A stretch of 64,000 nucleotides of DNA from CAVXHQ01 sp963789535. GTDB lineage: Bacteria; Pseudomonadota; Alphaproteobacteria; Rhodobacterales; Rhodobacteraceae. How positions within the stretch are numbered: the first letter of the stretch is position 1; each line of letters starts with the position of its first letter. Below the pieces are notes generated by a model. The model ran no database searches, was not told the origin of the DNA, and worked only from the letters and a program-made list of their open reading frames with translations. The stretch is taken from the NCBI GenBank assembly GCA_963789535.1, contig CAWBKU010000005.1:1860001-1924000 (forward strand), written 5' to 3'. Below are positions 5,922 to 14,822 of the stretch, piece after piece. The position numbers and the translations under genes are program-made.

Positions 5922-7723
5922 CCCCTTCCGACGTGCTGCGCGTCCCGCTGCGGCCGCTGGCCCGCATCCTCAAGGCCCGCGCGAGGGGCGAGAATACCGA
6001 GGCCATCGCGCGCGAGAACCTGCGCAAGCGGCAGGAGGCGATGCAGACCCGCGCCCGTGCCCGCGCCGAATCGCGGCTGTTGCTCATTTCGTTCACGTTC
6101 TTTCTCGGGTTCGGCGCGATCGGCGTCGAGATGGCGAAACTCGCCAGCACAGACGCCGAGGAGCCGCGCGCCGAGACCGGCGGCAATCCGATCATCGGCC
6201 AGCGGGCCGATATCGTCGATCGCAACGGGCGCATCCTCGCCACCAACCTCGACACCTATGCCCTCTATGCCCAGCCGCAGGAGATGGTCGATCCGCTCGG
6301 GGCGGCGCAGGCCCTGATCGGGATCTTTCCCGAGATGGACCTCGCCCGACTGCAACAGGATTTCACCGGCAGCCGCCGGTTCCTCTGGGTGCGCCGCCAG
6401 ATCTCGCCCGAACAGATGCAGGCGGTCCACGATATCGGCGACCCGGGTCTCCTGTTCGGCCCGCGCGAGATGCGGCTCTATCCCAACGGACCGATCGCGG
6501 CCCATATCCTCGGCGGTGCCAGCTATGGCCGCGAGGGGGTGAACGCGGCAGAGGTGATCGGCGTCGCCGGGATCGAGCGGCAGTTCGACGCGTTCCTGCG
6601 CGACCCGGCGAACGAGGGGGCGCCGCTGCAACTCTCGCTCGACCTGACGGTGCAGGCGGCGATGGAGGAGGTGCTGTCGGGCGGCATGGCGCTGATGAAC
6701 GCGCGCGGCGCTGCGGCGGTCATCCTCGACGTGCGGACCGGCGAGGTGCTGGCGATGGCGAGCCTGCCGGACTTCGATCCCAACAGCCGCCCCGCCGCCC
6801 CGACATCGGGCGACCCGTCCGAGAGTCCGCTGTTCAACCGCGCCGTGCAGGGCGTCTACGAACTGGGGTCGGTGTTCAAGATCTTCACCATCGCGGCGGC
6901 GCTGGAGGCCGGGCTGGTGTCGCCGGAAACCGTGATCGACATCCGCGGTCCGCTGACCATCGGGCGCTTCCGGATCCGCGACTTTTCCAATTACGGCACC
7001 GAAATGAGCGTTTCGGACGTGATCGCGAAATCCTCCAACATCGGGACCGGCAGGATCGCGCTGGAACTCGGCGCAGAACGGCTGCGGAGTTTTCTGGGGT
7101 CGATCGGTCTGCTCGAGATCACGCCGCTGGAGATCCCCGAGGCGGTTGCCGGGCGGCCGCTGTTTCCGGCCGAATGGTCCAACATCTCGATCGTCACGAT
7201 CTCGTACGGGCAGGGCATCGCCACGTCGCCCGCACAACTTGCCGCCGCCTATGCCTCGGTCGTCAACGGCGGCACCCGCGTCACGCCGACGCTGTTGCGG
7301 CAGGACGGGCCGGTGGTCGGTCCGCGCGTCCTGAGCGAGACCGTCTCGCGGCAGGCCATGGCGATGCTGCGCCGCGTCGTGACCTATGGCACCGCCTCGC
7401 TTGGCGAGGTCGAGGGCTATGAGGTCGGCGGCAAGACCGGCACCGCCGACAAGCCGAGCCCCTCGGGCGGCTATTACGCCGACCGCGTCATCGCGACCTT
7501 CGCCGGCGCCTTTCCGGCCAGCGATCCGCGCTATGTGGTCATCGTGACATTGGACGAGCCGGTCGAGACCTCGGGGTCCGAGCCGCGTCGCACCGCCGGC
7601 TGGACATCGGTGCCGGTGGCCGCCGAACTGATCCGCCGGACCGCGCCGCTTCTGGGATTGCGGCCGGAGGTTGATGTCGCCGACCTGACCGGTGTAACCA
7701 TGACCATCAACGACGTGCCCTAG
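5918..7723 (+). CDS. ftsI: Septal peptidoglycan transpeptidase FtsI (PBP3)
   Basis: This 601-residue class B penicillin-binding protein crosslinks septal peptidoglycan with FtsW. A membrane anchor lies near residues 50-70, then the pedestal domain, then the transpeptidase domain with the three active-site motifs: SVFK (Ser about 318), SSN (about 372) and KTG (about 506, in GGKTGTADKPSP). The ATG at 5918 overlaps the ftsL stop (ATGA). The frame is open further upstream, but that part lies inside rsmH and ftsL. Confidence 0.96.
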   Translation: MTPSDVLRVPLRPLARILKARARGENTEAIARENLRKRQEAMQTRARARAESRLLLISFTFFLGFGAIGVEMAKLASTDAEEPRAETGGNPIIGQRADIVDRNGRILATNLDTYALYAQPQEMVDPLGAAQALIGIFPEMDLARLQQDFTGSRRFLWVRRQISPEQMQAVHDIGDPGLLFGPREMRLYPNGPIAAHILGGASYGREGVNAAEVIGVAGIERQFDAFLRDPANEGAPLQLSLDLTVQAAMEEVLSGGMALMNARGAAAVILDVRTGEVLAMASLPDFDPNSRPAAPTSGDPSESPLFNRAVQGVYELGSVFKIFTIAAALEAGLVSPETVIDIRGPLTIGRFRIRDFSNYGTEMSVSDVIAKSSNIGTGRIALELGAERLRSFLGSIGLLEITPLEIPEAVAGRPLFPAEWSNISIVTISYGQGIATSPAQLAAAYASVVNGGTRVTPTLLRQDGPVVGPRVLSETVSRQAMAMLRRVVTYGTASLGEVEGYEVGGKTGTADKPSPSGGYYADRVIATFAGAFPASDPRYVVIVTLDEPVETSGSEPRRTAGWTSVPVAAELIRRTAPLLGLRPEVDVADLTGVTMTINDVP

Positions 7724-7752
7724 ACGGGTGCGCAACATGGGGTGTGGCGGCA

Positions 7753-9291
7753 ATGGCGGGTGGCAAGATATCGACGCTCGCCGATCTGGGCCTGCGCGCC
7801 CGTGAAGGGCGCGAGGCGCGGGTCACGGGATTGAGCGTCGACAGCCGCGACGTGAAACCCGGCCACCTCTTTGCCGCGCTGCCGGGCAGCCGGGCGCATG
7901 GCGCGACGTTCATTCCCTACGCCCTGCGGATGGACGCCGCCGCCGTCCTGACCGACGCTGCGGGCGCGCGCCTGATGGCCGACGACCTGAAGGCGTCGGA
8001 CGTTGCCGTAGTGATCGCCGACGATCCCCGCGCCGCACTGGCCAGCGCCGCCGCCCTCTGGTTCGGCCCCGGTCCCGAAACCATCGTCGCCGTCACCGGC
8101 ACCAACGGCAAGACATCGGTCGCCTCCTTCGCGCGCCAGATCTGGATCGCGATGGGGCGGATGGCGGTGAACCTCGGGACCACCGGCGTCGAGGGGGCCT
8201 GGACCCATCCGCTTGCCCATACCACGCCCGAGCCGATCACGCTCCACCGGGCGCTCGCCGCCGCCCGCGCGCACGGCATCACCCATTGCGCGATGGAGGC
8301 GTCGTCCCACGGCCTCGACCAGCGGCGCCTCGACGGCGTGATGCTGGCCGCAGCCGGGTTCACCAATTTCACGCAGGACCACCTCGATTACCACGAGACC
8401 TTCGAGGCCTATTTCGACGCCAAGATGGGCCTCTTCACCCGCGTTCTGGGCGAGGATGGGGTGGCGGTCGTCAACCTCGACGATCCGCGCGGGGCGGAGG
8501 TCGCGGCCATCGCCGGGGCCGCGGGCCAGGAGGTGATCGCGGTCGCGACCGCCCATGCGCCCGGCATGTCGACCGGCGCCGAGATGAACCCGACGCCGCG
8601 CCTGCGCCTGCTGTCGCGGCGGTTCGATGCGACGGGTCAGGACATCCGCTTCGAGTGGCAGGGCGAGACGCAGATGGCGCGTCTGGCGCTGATCGGCGGC
8701 TTTCAGGCGGAAAACGTGCTGGTCGCGGCGGGCCTGGTGATCGGCGCGGGCGAGGCGCCCGAGGCGGTATTCCGGGTGCTGGGCGATCTCGAGACGGTGC
8801 GCGGCCGGATGCAGCTTGCCGCGACGCGGGCCAACGGGGCCACCTGTTTCGTCGACTACGCGCATACGCCCGACGCGGTGGCGACGGCGATCCGGGCGCT
8901 GCGGCCGCATGTCCTCGGCCGGATCGTCGCCATCGTCGGCGCGGGCGGCGACCGGGATGCGGGCAAGCGCCCGTTGATGGGCGCGGCGGCGGCGCGCGAG
9001 GCCGATATGGTGATCGTGACCGACGACAACCCGCGCAGCGAGGATCCCGCCCTGATCCGCGCCGCCGTTCTGGCCGGTGCGCGCGGGGTCGGGGACGATA
9101 CCAAACTGACCGAGGTCGCCGACCGCGCCGAGGCGATCCTGCGCGGCGTCGATGCGCTGGGGCCCGGCGACGCGCTGCTGATCTGCGGCAAGGGGCACGA
9201 GACCGGGCAGGTGGTCGGCGACACCGTGCTGCCGTTCGACGATGCCGAGCAGGCGAGCATCGCCGCGGCGGCACTGGATGGTGTGGCATGA
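7753..9291 (+). CDS. murE: UDP-MurNAc-L-Ala-D-Glu:meso-DAP ligase MurE
   Basis: This 512-residue cytoplasmic ligase adds meso-diaminopimelate to the muropeptide precursor. The ATP-binding GTNGKT is at about residues 116-121. DNPR (about residue 425, in DDNPRSEDP) is the signature of meso-DAP specificity, so the organism has DAP-type peptidoglycan. KGHE near the C-terminus is also typical. The ATG at 7753 is preferred; an in-frame GTG at 7744 adds only three residues. It begins 29 bp after ftsI. Confidence 0.95.
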   Translation: MAGGKISTLADLGLRAREGREARVTGLSVDSRDVKPGHLFAALPGSRAHGATFIPYALRMDAAAVLTDAAGARLMADDLKASDVAVVIADDPRAALASAAALWFGPGPETIVAVTGTNGKTSVASFARQIWIAMGRMAVNLGTTGVEGAWTHPLAHTTPEPITLHRALAAARAHGITHCAMEASSHGLDQRRLDGVMLAAAGFTNFTQDHLDYHETFEAYFDAKMGLFTRVLGEDGVAVVNLDDPRGAEVAAIAGAAGQEVIAVATAHAPGMSTGAEMNPTPRLRLLSRRFDATGQDIRFEWQGETQMARLALIGGFQAENVLVAAGLVIGAGEAPEAVFRVLGDLETVRGRMQLAATRANGATCFVDYAHTPDAVATAIRALRPHVLGRIVAIVGAGGDRDAGKRPLMGAAAAREADMVIVTDDNPRSEDPALIRAAVLAGARGVGDDTKLTEVADRAEAILRGVDALGPGDALLICGKGHETGQVVGDTVLPFDDAEQASIAAAALDGVA

Positions 9292-9307
9292 GGGGCGCGG
9301 GATGTCC

Positions 9308-9356
9308 GGGTGAACCCCGGCCGACGAGCATCGCCCCCGTGGGCCGGGGTTCACCC
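9308..9356. repeat. Perfect inverted repeat between murE and murF
   Basis: Fifteen-base arms (9308-9322 GGGTGAACCCCGGCC and 9342-9356) pair perfectly around a 19-nt loop. There is no T-tract. It is REP-like and lies within the operon, where it could stabilise the upstream mRNA or modulate murF expression. A comparable GGTGGGGT palindrome occurs at 52481-52499. Confidence 0.6.
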
Positions 9357-9370
9357 CGGTGCCCCGCCGC

Positions 9371-10798
9371 ATGACGCCGCTCTGGACCTCTGCCGACGCC
9401 GCCGACGCCACCGGCGGCACCGCGACCGTTCCGTGGCAGGCCACCGGCGTCTCGATCGACACCCGCACGCTGCGTCCCGGCGACCTCTTCGTGGCCCTCG
9501 CCGCCACGCGCGACGGTCACGATTTCGTCGGCCGCGCGCTTGCCGCAGGCGCTTGCGCGGCACTCGTCACGCACCGACCCGACGATGTGGCGCCGGATGC
9601 GCCCCTCCTCATCGTGCCCGGCGTGCTCGCCGCCCTCGAGGCGCTGGGCCGCGCCGCGCGCGCCCGCACCGGCGCCCGCGTCGCCGCGATCACGGGGTCG
9701 GTCGGCAAGACCTCGACCAAGGAGATGCTGCGCGCCGCCCTTGCCGCGCAGGGGCGCACCCATGCCAGCGTGGCGAGCTACAACAACCACTGGGGCGTGC
9801 CGCTGACGCTGGCGCGGATGCCCGCCGACACCGAATATGCGGTGATCGAGATCGGCATGAACCACCCCGGCGAGATCGCGCCGCTGTCGCGTCAGGCGCG
9901 CCCGCATGTGGTGATGATAACCACCGTCGCCGCCGCGCATCTGGAGGCGTTCGACGATATCGGGGGGATCGCCCGCGAAAAGGCGTCGATCTGCGCGGGT
10001 CTGGAACCGGACGGCGTGGCGGTCCTGAACGGCGACCTCGCGACGACGCCGGTCCTTATCGCGGCGGCCCGCGATGCCGGGGCGCGCATCGTGACCTTCG
10101 GGCAGGCGCCTGCAAACCACCACCGCCTGAGCGATATCCGCGTCTGTGCCGGCACCACCGTCGCCACGGCGCGGGCCTGGCGGACGCCACTGCACCTCAA
10201 GGTGCTGTCGGAGGGGCGGCATTTCGCGCAGAACGCATTGGGGGCGCTGGCCACCGCGACGGCGCTCGGCGCCGACCGGGCGCGCACCCTCATCGCGCTG
10301 GCCGCGTGGTCGCCCCCTGCGGGGCGCGGCGCGCGCGAGATCGTGGTGCTCGATCCGGTCGAACGGCACCTGACGCTGACCCTGCTCGACGATGCCTACA
10401 ACGCCAATCCGGCGTCGATGGCCGCCGCCCTCGACGTGCTGGCGGGCACGGAGGTGCACGACAATATCGGCCGGATCGGCAAGGGGCGGCGGATCGCGTT
10501 CCTCGGCGACATGAAGGAACTGGGCCCGGACGGCCCGGCTCTGCACGCGGGCCTCGCCGCCCTGCCTGCGATGGCCCGGATCGCGCGGGTCCACTGTGTC
10601 GGGCCCCTGATGCGCCACCTGCACGCCGCGCTGCCCGCTGCAAAGCAGGGCCACTGGGCGCCGGATGCCGCATCGATGCTCGGGCACCTGCGCTCCAGCC
10701 TCGATGCGGGCGACGCGGTGCTGGCCAAGGGGTCGCTCTCGATGGACCTCTCCCGGATCGTTGACGCGGTGCGCAAATTGGGCCATCCCCCGCGTTGA
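9371..10798 (+). CDS. murF: UDP-MurNAc-tripeptide:D-Ala-D-Ala ligase MurF
   Basis: This 475-residue Mur ligase adds the D-Ala-D-Ala dipeptide to complete the pentapeptide precursor. It carries SIDTRTLRPGDLFVAL (about residue 28), the ATP-binding GSVGKTSTKE near residue 110 and EIGMNHPGEI near residue 165. The ATG at 9371 is preferred over the in-frame GTG at 9359. It works with Ddl, encoded 10 kb downstream, which makes its dipeptide substrate. Confidence 0.94.
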   Translation: MTPLWTSADAADATGGTATVPWQATGVSIDTRTLRPGDLFVALAATRDGHDFVGRALAAGACAALVTHRPDDVAPDAPLLIVPGVLAALEALGRAARARTGARVAAITGSVGKTSTKEMLRAALAAQGRTHASVASYNNHWGVPLTLARMPADTEYAVIEIGMNHPGEIAPLSRQARPHVVMITTVAAAHLEAFDDIGGIAREKASICAGLEPDGVAVLNGDLATTPVLIAAARDAGARIVTFGQAPANHHRLSDIRVCAGTTVATARAWRTPLHLKVLSEGRHFAQNALGALATATALGADRARTLIALAAWSPPAGRGAREIVVLDPVERHLTLTLLDDAYNANPASMAAALDVLAGTEVHDNIGRIGKGRRIAFLGDMKELGPDGPALHAGLAALPAMARIARVHCVGPLMRHLHAALPAAKQGHWAPDAASMLGHLRSSLDAGDAVLAKGSLSMDLSRIVDAVRKLGHPPR

Positions 10799-10838
10799 TG
10801 GCGCTACGCCCGCACTATATGGACAGGAACCGCCCCCG

Positions 10839-11921
10839 ATGCTCTTCTGGCTGACCGAGCTGTCCGACGGAGGGGACTTCTTCAACCTCTTCGAGTACAT
10901 TACCTTCCGCGCGGGCGGCGCGTTCTTTACCGCGCTGATCTTCGGCTTCGTGTTCGGGCCCTCGATGATAAACCTGTTGCGCCGCAAGCAGGGCCGGGGC
11001 CAGCCGATCCGCGACGATGGCCCCGCCAGCCACATGGCCAAGGCGGGCACGCCGACGATGGGCGGCCTGTTGATCGTCTCGGCCTTGCTGACGTCGACAC
11101 TGCTCTGGGCGCGGCTCGACAACGAATTCATCTGGATGGTGCTCTACGTCACGCTGTCGTTCGCGCTCATCGGGTTCGCCGACGACTATGCCAAGGTGCG
11201 CAGGCAGACGACGGCGGGCGTGTCGGGCAGGCTGCGGCTGGCGCTGGGGTTCGTGGTGGCGGGATCGGCGGCCTGGTGGGCCGCGCAATATCATCCCGCC
11301 GAGCTGGCCAATCAGCTCGCCGTGCCGTTCCTGAAGGATACGCTCGTCAACCTCGGGTTCCTGTTCGTGCCGTTCTCGATCATCGTCATCGTCGGCGCCG
11401 CCAATGCCGTGAACCTGACCGACGGCCTCGACGGGCTGGCGATCATGCCGGTGATGATCGCGGCGGGGACGTTCGGGATCATTTCCTACGTCGTGGGATC
11501 GGCGACCTTCGCCATCTATCTCGGTGTCCATTCGGTGCCCGACACCGCCGAGATCCTGATCTTCTGCGCGGGCCTGATCGGCGGCGGCCTGGGGTTCCTG
11601 TGGTACAACGCGCCCCCCGCCGCGGTGTTCATGGGCGATACCGGGTCGCTCGCGCTCGGCGGCGCCCTCGGCGCCATCGCGGTCGCCACCAAGCACGAGA
11701 TCGTGCTGGCCATCGTCGGCGGCCTCTTCGTCGTCGAGGCGCTGTCGGTCATCATCCAGGTGCTCTATTTCAAGCGTACCGGTCGGCGTGTGTTCCTGAT
11801 GGCGCCGATCCACCACCACTACGAAAAGATGGGCTGGTCCGAGCCGCAGATCGTCATCCGCTTCTGGATCATCTCGCTGATCCTCGCCATGATCGGTCTC
11901 GCCACGCTGAAGGTGCGCTGA
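10839..11921 (+). CDS. mraY: Phospho-N-acetylmuramoyl-pentapeptide transferase MraY
   Basis: This 360-residue integral membrane enzyme forms lipid I from UDP-MurNAc-pentapeptide and undecaprenyl phosphate. Family motifs are GTPTMGG (about residue 72), FADDYAK (about 113), NAVNLTDGLDGLA (about 189) and APIHHHYEK (about 325). About ten hydrophobic segments are visible. The ATG at 10839 gives the standard length, with ACAGGAAC as a plausible ribosome-binding site. Confidence 0.97.
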   Translation: MLFWLTELSDGGDFFNLFEYITFRAGGAFFTALIFGFVFGPSMINLLRRKQGRGQPIRDDGPASHMAKAGTPTMGGLLIVSALLTSTLLWARLDNEFIWMVLYVTLSFALIGFADDYAKVRRQTTAGVSGRLRLALGFVVAGSAAWWAAQYHPAELANQLAVPFLKDTLVNLGFLFVPFSIIVIVGAANAVNLTDGLDGLAIMPVMIAAGTFGIISYVVGSATFAIYLGVHSVPDTAEILIFCAGLIGGGLGFLWYNAPPAAVFMGDTGSLALGGALGAIAVATKHEIVLAIVGGLFVVEALSVIIQVLYFKRTGRRVFLMAPIHHHYEKMGWSEPQIVIRFWIISLILAMIGLATLKVR

Positions 11922-11935
11922 CCCCGTCCAATCGT

Positions 11936-11964
11936 TTTTTCTTGCCATAAATACCTCCGGGGGG
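11936..11964. repeat. Conserved intergenic motif TTCTTGCCATAAATAC
   Basis: A T-run followed by CTTGCCATAAATACCTCC lies in the 105-bp gap between mraY and murD. A near copy (CTTGCCGGAAATACTC) lies at 37382-37397 just upstream of pepP. Orientation relative to the nearest gene differs. Its role is unknown. Confidence 0.35.
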
Positions 11965-12026
11965 CCGAAGGCGGGGGCAGCGCCCCCTCTGCCGATCCCC
12001 CCGGACGACCCCGCCGGAGAGACGCG

Positions 12027-13439
12027 ATGATCCCCGTCCAGGGCTACACAGATGCCGACGTCTTCGTCCTCGGCCTCGGCCGGTCCGGCCTCTCGACCGC
12101 GCGCGCATTGCGGGCAGGGGGCGCCTTCCCGCTCGTCTGGGACGACGGCGCCGAGGCGCGGGACCGGGCCGCCGCCGAGGGGTTCGAACTCCGCGATCCG
12201 CTGAAACCCGGCGCGCTCGACGGGCTCGCCGCCTTCGTCACCTCGCCCGGCATTCCGCACCTCTACCCCGCGCCGCATCCCGCCATCGCGGCGGCCTGGG
12301 CCGCCGGGGTGCCGGTCGACAACGACATCGGCCTGTTCTTCCGCTCCTTCGCGACGGACGACTGGGACACGCTGCAACAGACCCCCCGCATCGTCGCCGT
12401 CACCGGCTCGAACGGCAAATCCACGACCTGCGCCCTCCTGCACCATATCCTCGCCGAGGGCGGACGTCCGACACAGCTTGCCGGCAACATCGGGCGCGGT
12501 GTGCTCGACATCGCCCCCGCACGCGACGGCGAGGTGGTGGTCCTCGAACTGTCGTCCTATCAGACCGACCTTGCCCGCGCGCTGACGCCCGATATCGGCG
12601 TGTTCACCAACCTGACGCCCGACCACCTCGACCGGCACGGCGGTCCCGGCGGCTATTTCGCGGCCAAACGGCGCCTGTTCGCCGAGGGCGGGCCGGACCG
12701 CGCGGTGATCGGCGTCGACGAGGCCGAGGGGGCCTATCTGGCCAATCAACTCGCGACGGGTGCCGCCGACGACCGGGTCATCCGCGTGTCGGCGGGACAA
12801 AAGCTTGGCGGTCCGGGCTGGTCGGTCTTTGCGCGCAAGGGGTTCCTCGCCGAATGGCGCAAGGGGCGGCAGGTGGCAGCGGTGGATCTGCGCGCCGTGC
12901 CGGGCCTGCCGGGCGCCCACAACCACCAGAACGCCTGCGCCGCCTGGGCCGCGGCCCGCAGCCTCGGCCTCGGGCCCGCCGCGATCGAGGCGGCGTTGCA
13001 CAGCTATCCCGGCCTGCCGCACCGCAGCCAGCGGATCGCCGAGCGCGGCGGCGTGGTCTTCGTCAACGACAGCAAGGCGACCAACGTCGATGCAGCGGCC
13101 AAGGCCTTGCAGGCGTTTGCGCGGATCCGCTGGATCTGCGGCGGGTTGGAGAAGGAGGGCGGCCTTGGCGGCCTGATCCCGCATCTGGGATCGGTCGCCA
13201 AGGCCTATGTGATCGGCCGCGAGGCGGCGGCCTTTGCGCGGCAACTGCCGGGAATCGAGGCCGAGGTCTGCACGACGATGGCCGAGGCCGTCGCGCGCGC
13301 GGCGGCGGAGGCGGAGCCGGGCGACACGGTGCTGCTGGCACCGGCGGCGGCGAGTTTCGATCAATACGACAGTTTCGAGCGGCGGGGCGAGGATTTCGCG
13401 GCGCAGGTCGCGGCCCTGATCTCTCCTCCGGCGGGGTAG
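12027..13439 (+). CDS. murD: UDP-MurNAc-L-Ala:D-Glu ligase MurD
   Basis: This 470-residue Mur ligase adds D-glutamate to UDP-MurNAc-L-alanine. It has an N-terminal Rossmann domain (FVLGLGRSGLSTARAL), the ATP-binding GSNGKST near residue 128, NLTPDHLDRHG near 193 and FVNDSKATN near 345. The gene ends 50 bp before a convergent flavoprotein gene, and a paired palindrome fills that gap. Confidence 0.95.
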   Translation: MIPVQGYTDADVFVLGLGRSGLSTARALRAGGAFPLVWDDGAEARDRAAAEGFELRDPLKPGALDGLAAFVTSPGIPHLYPAPHPAIAAAWAAGVPVDNDIGLFFRSFATDDWDTLQQTPRIVAVTGSNGKSTTCALLHHILAEGGRPTQLAGNIGRGVLDIAPARDGEVVVLELSSYQTDLARALTPDIGVFTNLTPDHLDRHGGPGGYFAAKRRLFAEGGPDRAVIGVDEAEGAYLANQLATGAADDRVIRVSAGQKLGGPGWSVFARKGFLAEWRKGRQVAAVDLRAVPGLPGAHNHQNACAAWAAARSLGLGPAAIEAALHSYPGLPHRSQRIAERGGVVFVNDSKATNVDAAAKALQAFARIRWICGGLEKEGGLGGLIPHLGSVAKAYVIGREAAAFARQLPGIEAEVCTTMAEAVARAAAEAEPGDTVLLAPAAASFDQYDSFERRGEDFAAQVAALISPPAG

Positions 13440-13488
13440 ACGAATTCTTTCAAAGAATTCGACGTCGATTTCTGTGACAGAAATCGTT
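13440..13488. repeat. Tandem palindromes between convergent genes
   Basis: Two adjacent AT-rich palindromes, GAATTCTTTCAAAGAATTC and CGATTTCTGTGACAGAAATCG-like, are joined by ACGT. They exactly fill the gap between murD (plus) and the flavoprotein gene (minus). An equivalent double element lies at 43970-44012 between bolA and a DUF4177 gene. Placement between convergent stop codons suggests a bidirectional 3'-end or terminator role. Confidence 0.6.
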
Positions 13489-14668
13489 TCAGGTGGCGGC
13501 GATGGCGGTGCCTGCCGCATGTCCGCTCGCCCAGGCCCACTGGAAATTATAGCCGCCCAGCCAGCCGGTCACGTCCACCGCCTCGCCGATCACATAAAGG
13601 CCCGGCACCGCGCGCGCCGCCATCGTCCGCGACGACAGCCCGTCGGTGTCGACGCCGCCCAGCGTCACCTCTGCCGTCCGGTAGCCCTCGGTCCCGTCGG
13701 GCCGCAGGCGCCACGCCGACAGCATCGCCGCCAGCGCGTCGAGGGCGGCATCCGGCATCTCGGCGATGGGGCGGGCAAGGTCGTGGGAAGCGCCCAGATA
13801 CTCGACCAGCCGACCGGGAAGATGCTGCGCGAGATGGGTCTTGAGGGCCTTGCTTCCGCCCTCGCCCTTGGCGCCGCGCAATCTGGCCGCGAGGTCGGTT
13901 CCGGGCGCGAGGTCGAGGGTGATCTCGGCGCCGTCCTCCCACCAGGACGAGACTTGCAGGATCGCCGGGCCGGACAGGCCGCGGTGGGTGAACAGCATCG
14001 CCTCGTCGAACGACGCACCGCCCGCCGTCGCCCGCACCGGGAGCGACACGCCCGAAAGACCGGCAAAGCGTCCGTCGGCAAAGGTGAAGGGCACGAGGGC
14101 GGGACGGGGCGGCACGATCCCCAGCCCGAATTGCGCGGCCAGCCGGTAGGCGAGAATCCGTCGCCCCCATCTTCGGGATCGACTTGCCGCCCGTCGCGAG
14201 CACGAGGTTCCGCGCCGTCACGGTGACGTCCCGCCCGTCCCTGCGCAACACGACGCGAAACCCGCGGTCGTCGCGCGTCACGTCGCCGACCCCGGTGCCG
14301 AGCCAGAGGTCCGCACCGGTCGCGGCGACCAGCCCGGTCAGCATCGCCACGATCTGCGTCGCCTTGCCGTCACAGAACAACTGCCCGAGGGTCTTTTCGT
14401 GCCAGCCGATGCCGTGGCCGTCGACGAGGGTCACGAAATCCTGCGCCGTATACCGCGACAGGGCCGATTTGGCGAAATGCGGGTTCCGGCTCAGGAAGGC
14501 GTGCGGCCCGGTGCCGGTGTTGGTGAAGTTGCAGCGGCCGCCACCCGAGATCCGGATCTTCTCGCCCGGCGCCGACGCATGATCGACGACGAGCACGCCC
14601 GGCCCGGCGTGGGCCGCACAGAACAGGCCCGCCGCACCGGCGCCGAGGATCAGGGTCCGCACATCCAT
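13489..14668 (-). pseudogene. BaiN/HI0933-type flavoprotein gene, frameshifted
   Basis: The N-terminal part (start ATG at 14668; MDVRTLILGAGAAGLFCAAHA with a dinucleotide-binding GxGxxG, GEKIRISGGGRCNFTN, and GGKSIPKMGA near residue 165) belongs to the HI0933/BaiN NAD(P)/FAD-dependent oxidoreductase family. The expected continuation (AYRLAAQFGLGIVPPRPALVPFT, ending in GYNFQWAWASGHAAG) is present in another frame. One extra base at about 14150-14162 breaks the gene, whose total length is 3n+1. Apart from this the gene is intact, so a sequencing insertion is as likely as real loss. It lies on the opposite strand inside the dcw cluster. Confidence 0.85.
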
Positions 14669-14822
14669 GCCGCGTGGGTGCCAAATGCGGGACCGCGCCG
14701 CAAGGGTGACAGATCGCGCCCCGAACGCGGGAATTGCATGTAGCGCGGCGGAAACTTATCCGCTAGGCTTGTCGGCAGACCCGGGAAACGGGCGGACACG
14801 AGGCAGATGGCAGTAAGAACTC

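Noticed and set aside
5831..7753. A 640-codon minus-strand frame over ftsI
   Set aside because: It is a shadow of a well-conserved gene in GC-rich DNA. Composition (Arg/His/Asp-rich) is typical of antisense frames and no ribosome-binding site or domain is seen.
10815..13520. A 901-codon minus-strand frame over mraY and murD
   Set aside because: It spans two essential sense genes and a gap, and has the composition of an antisense shadow.
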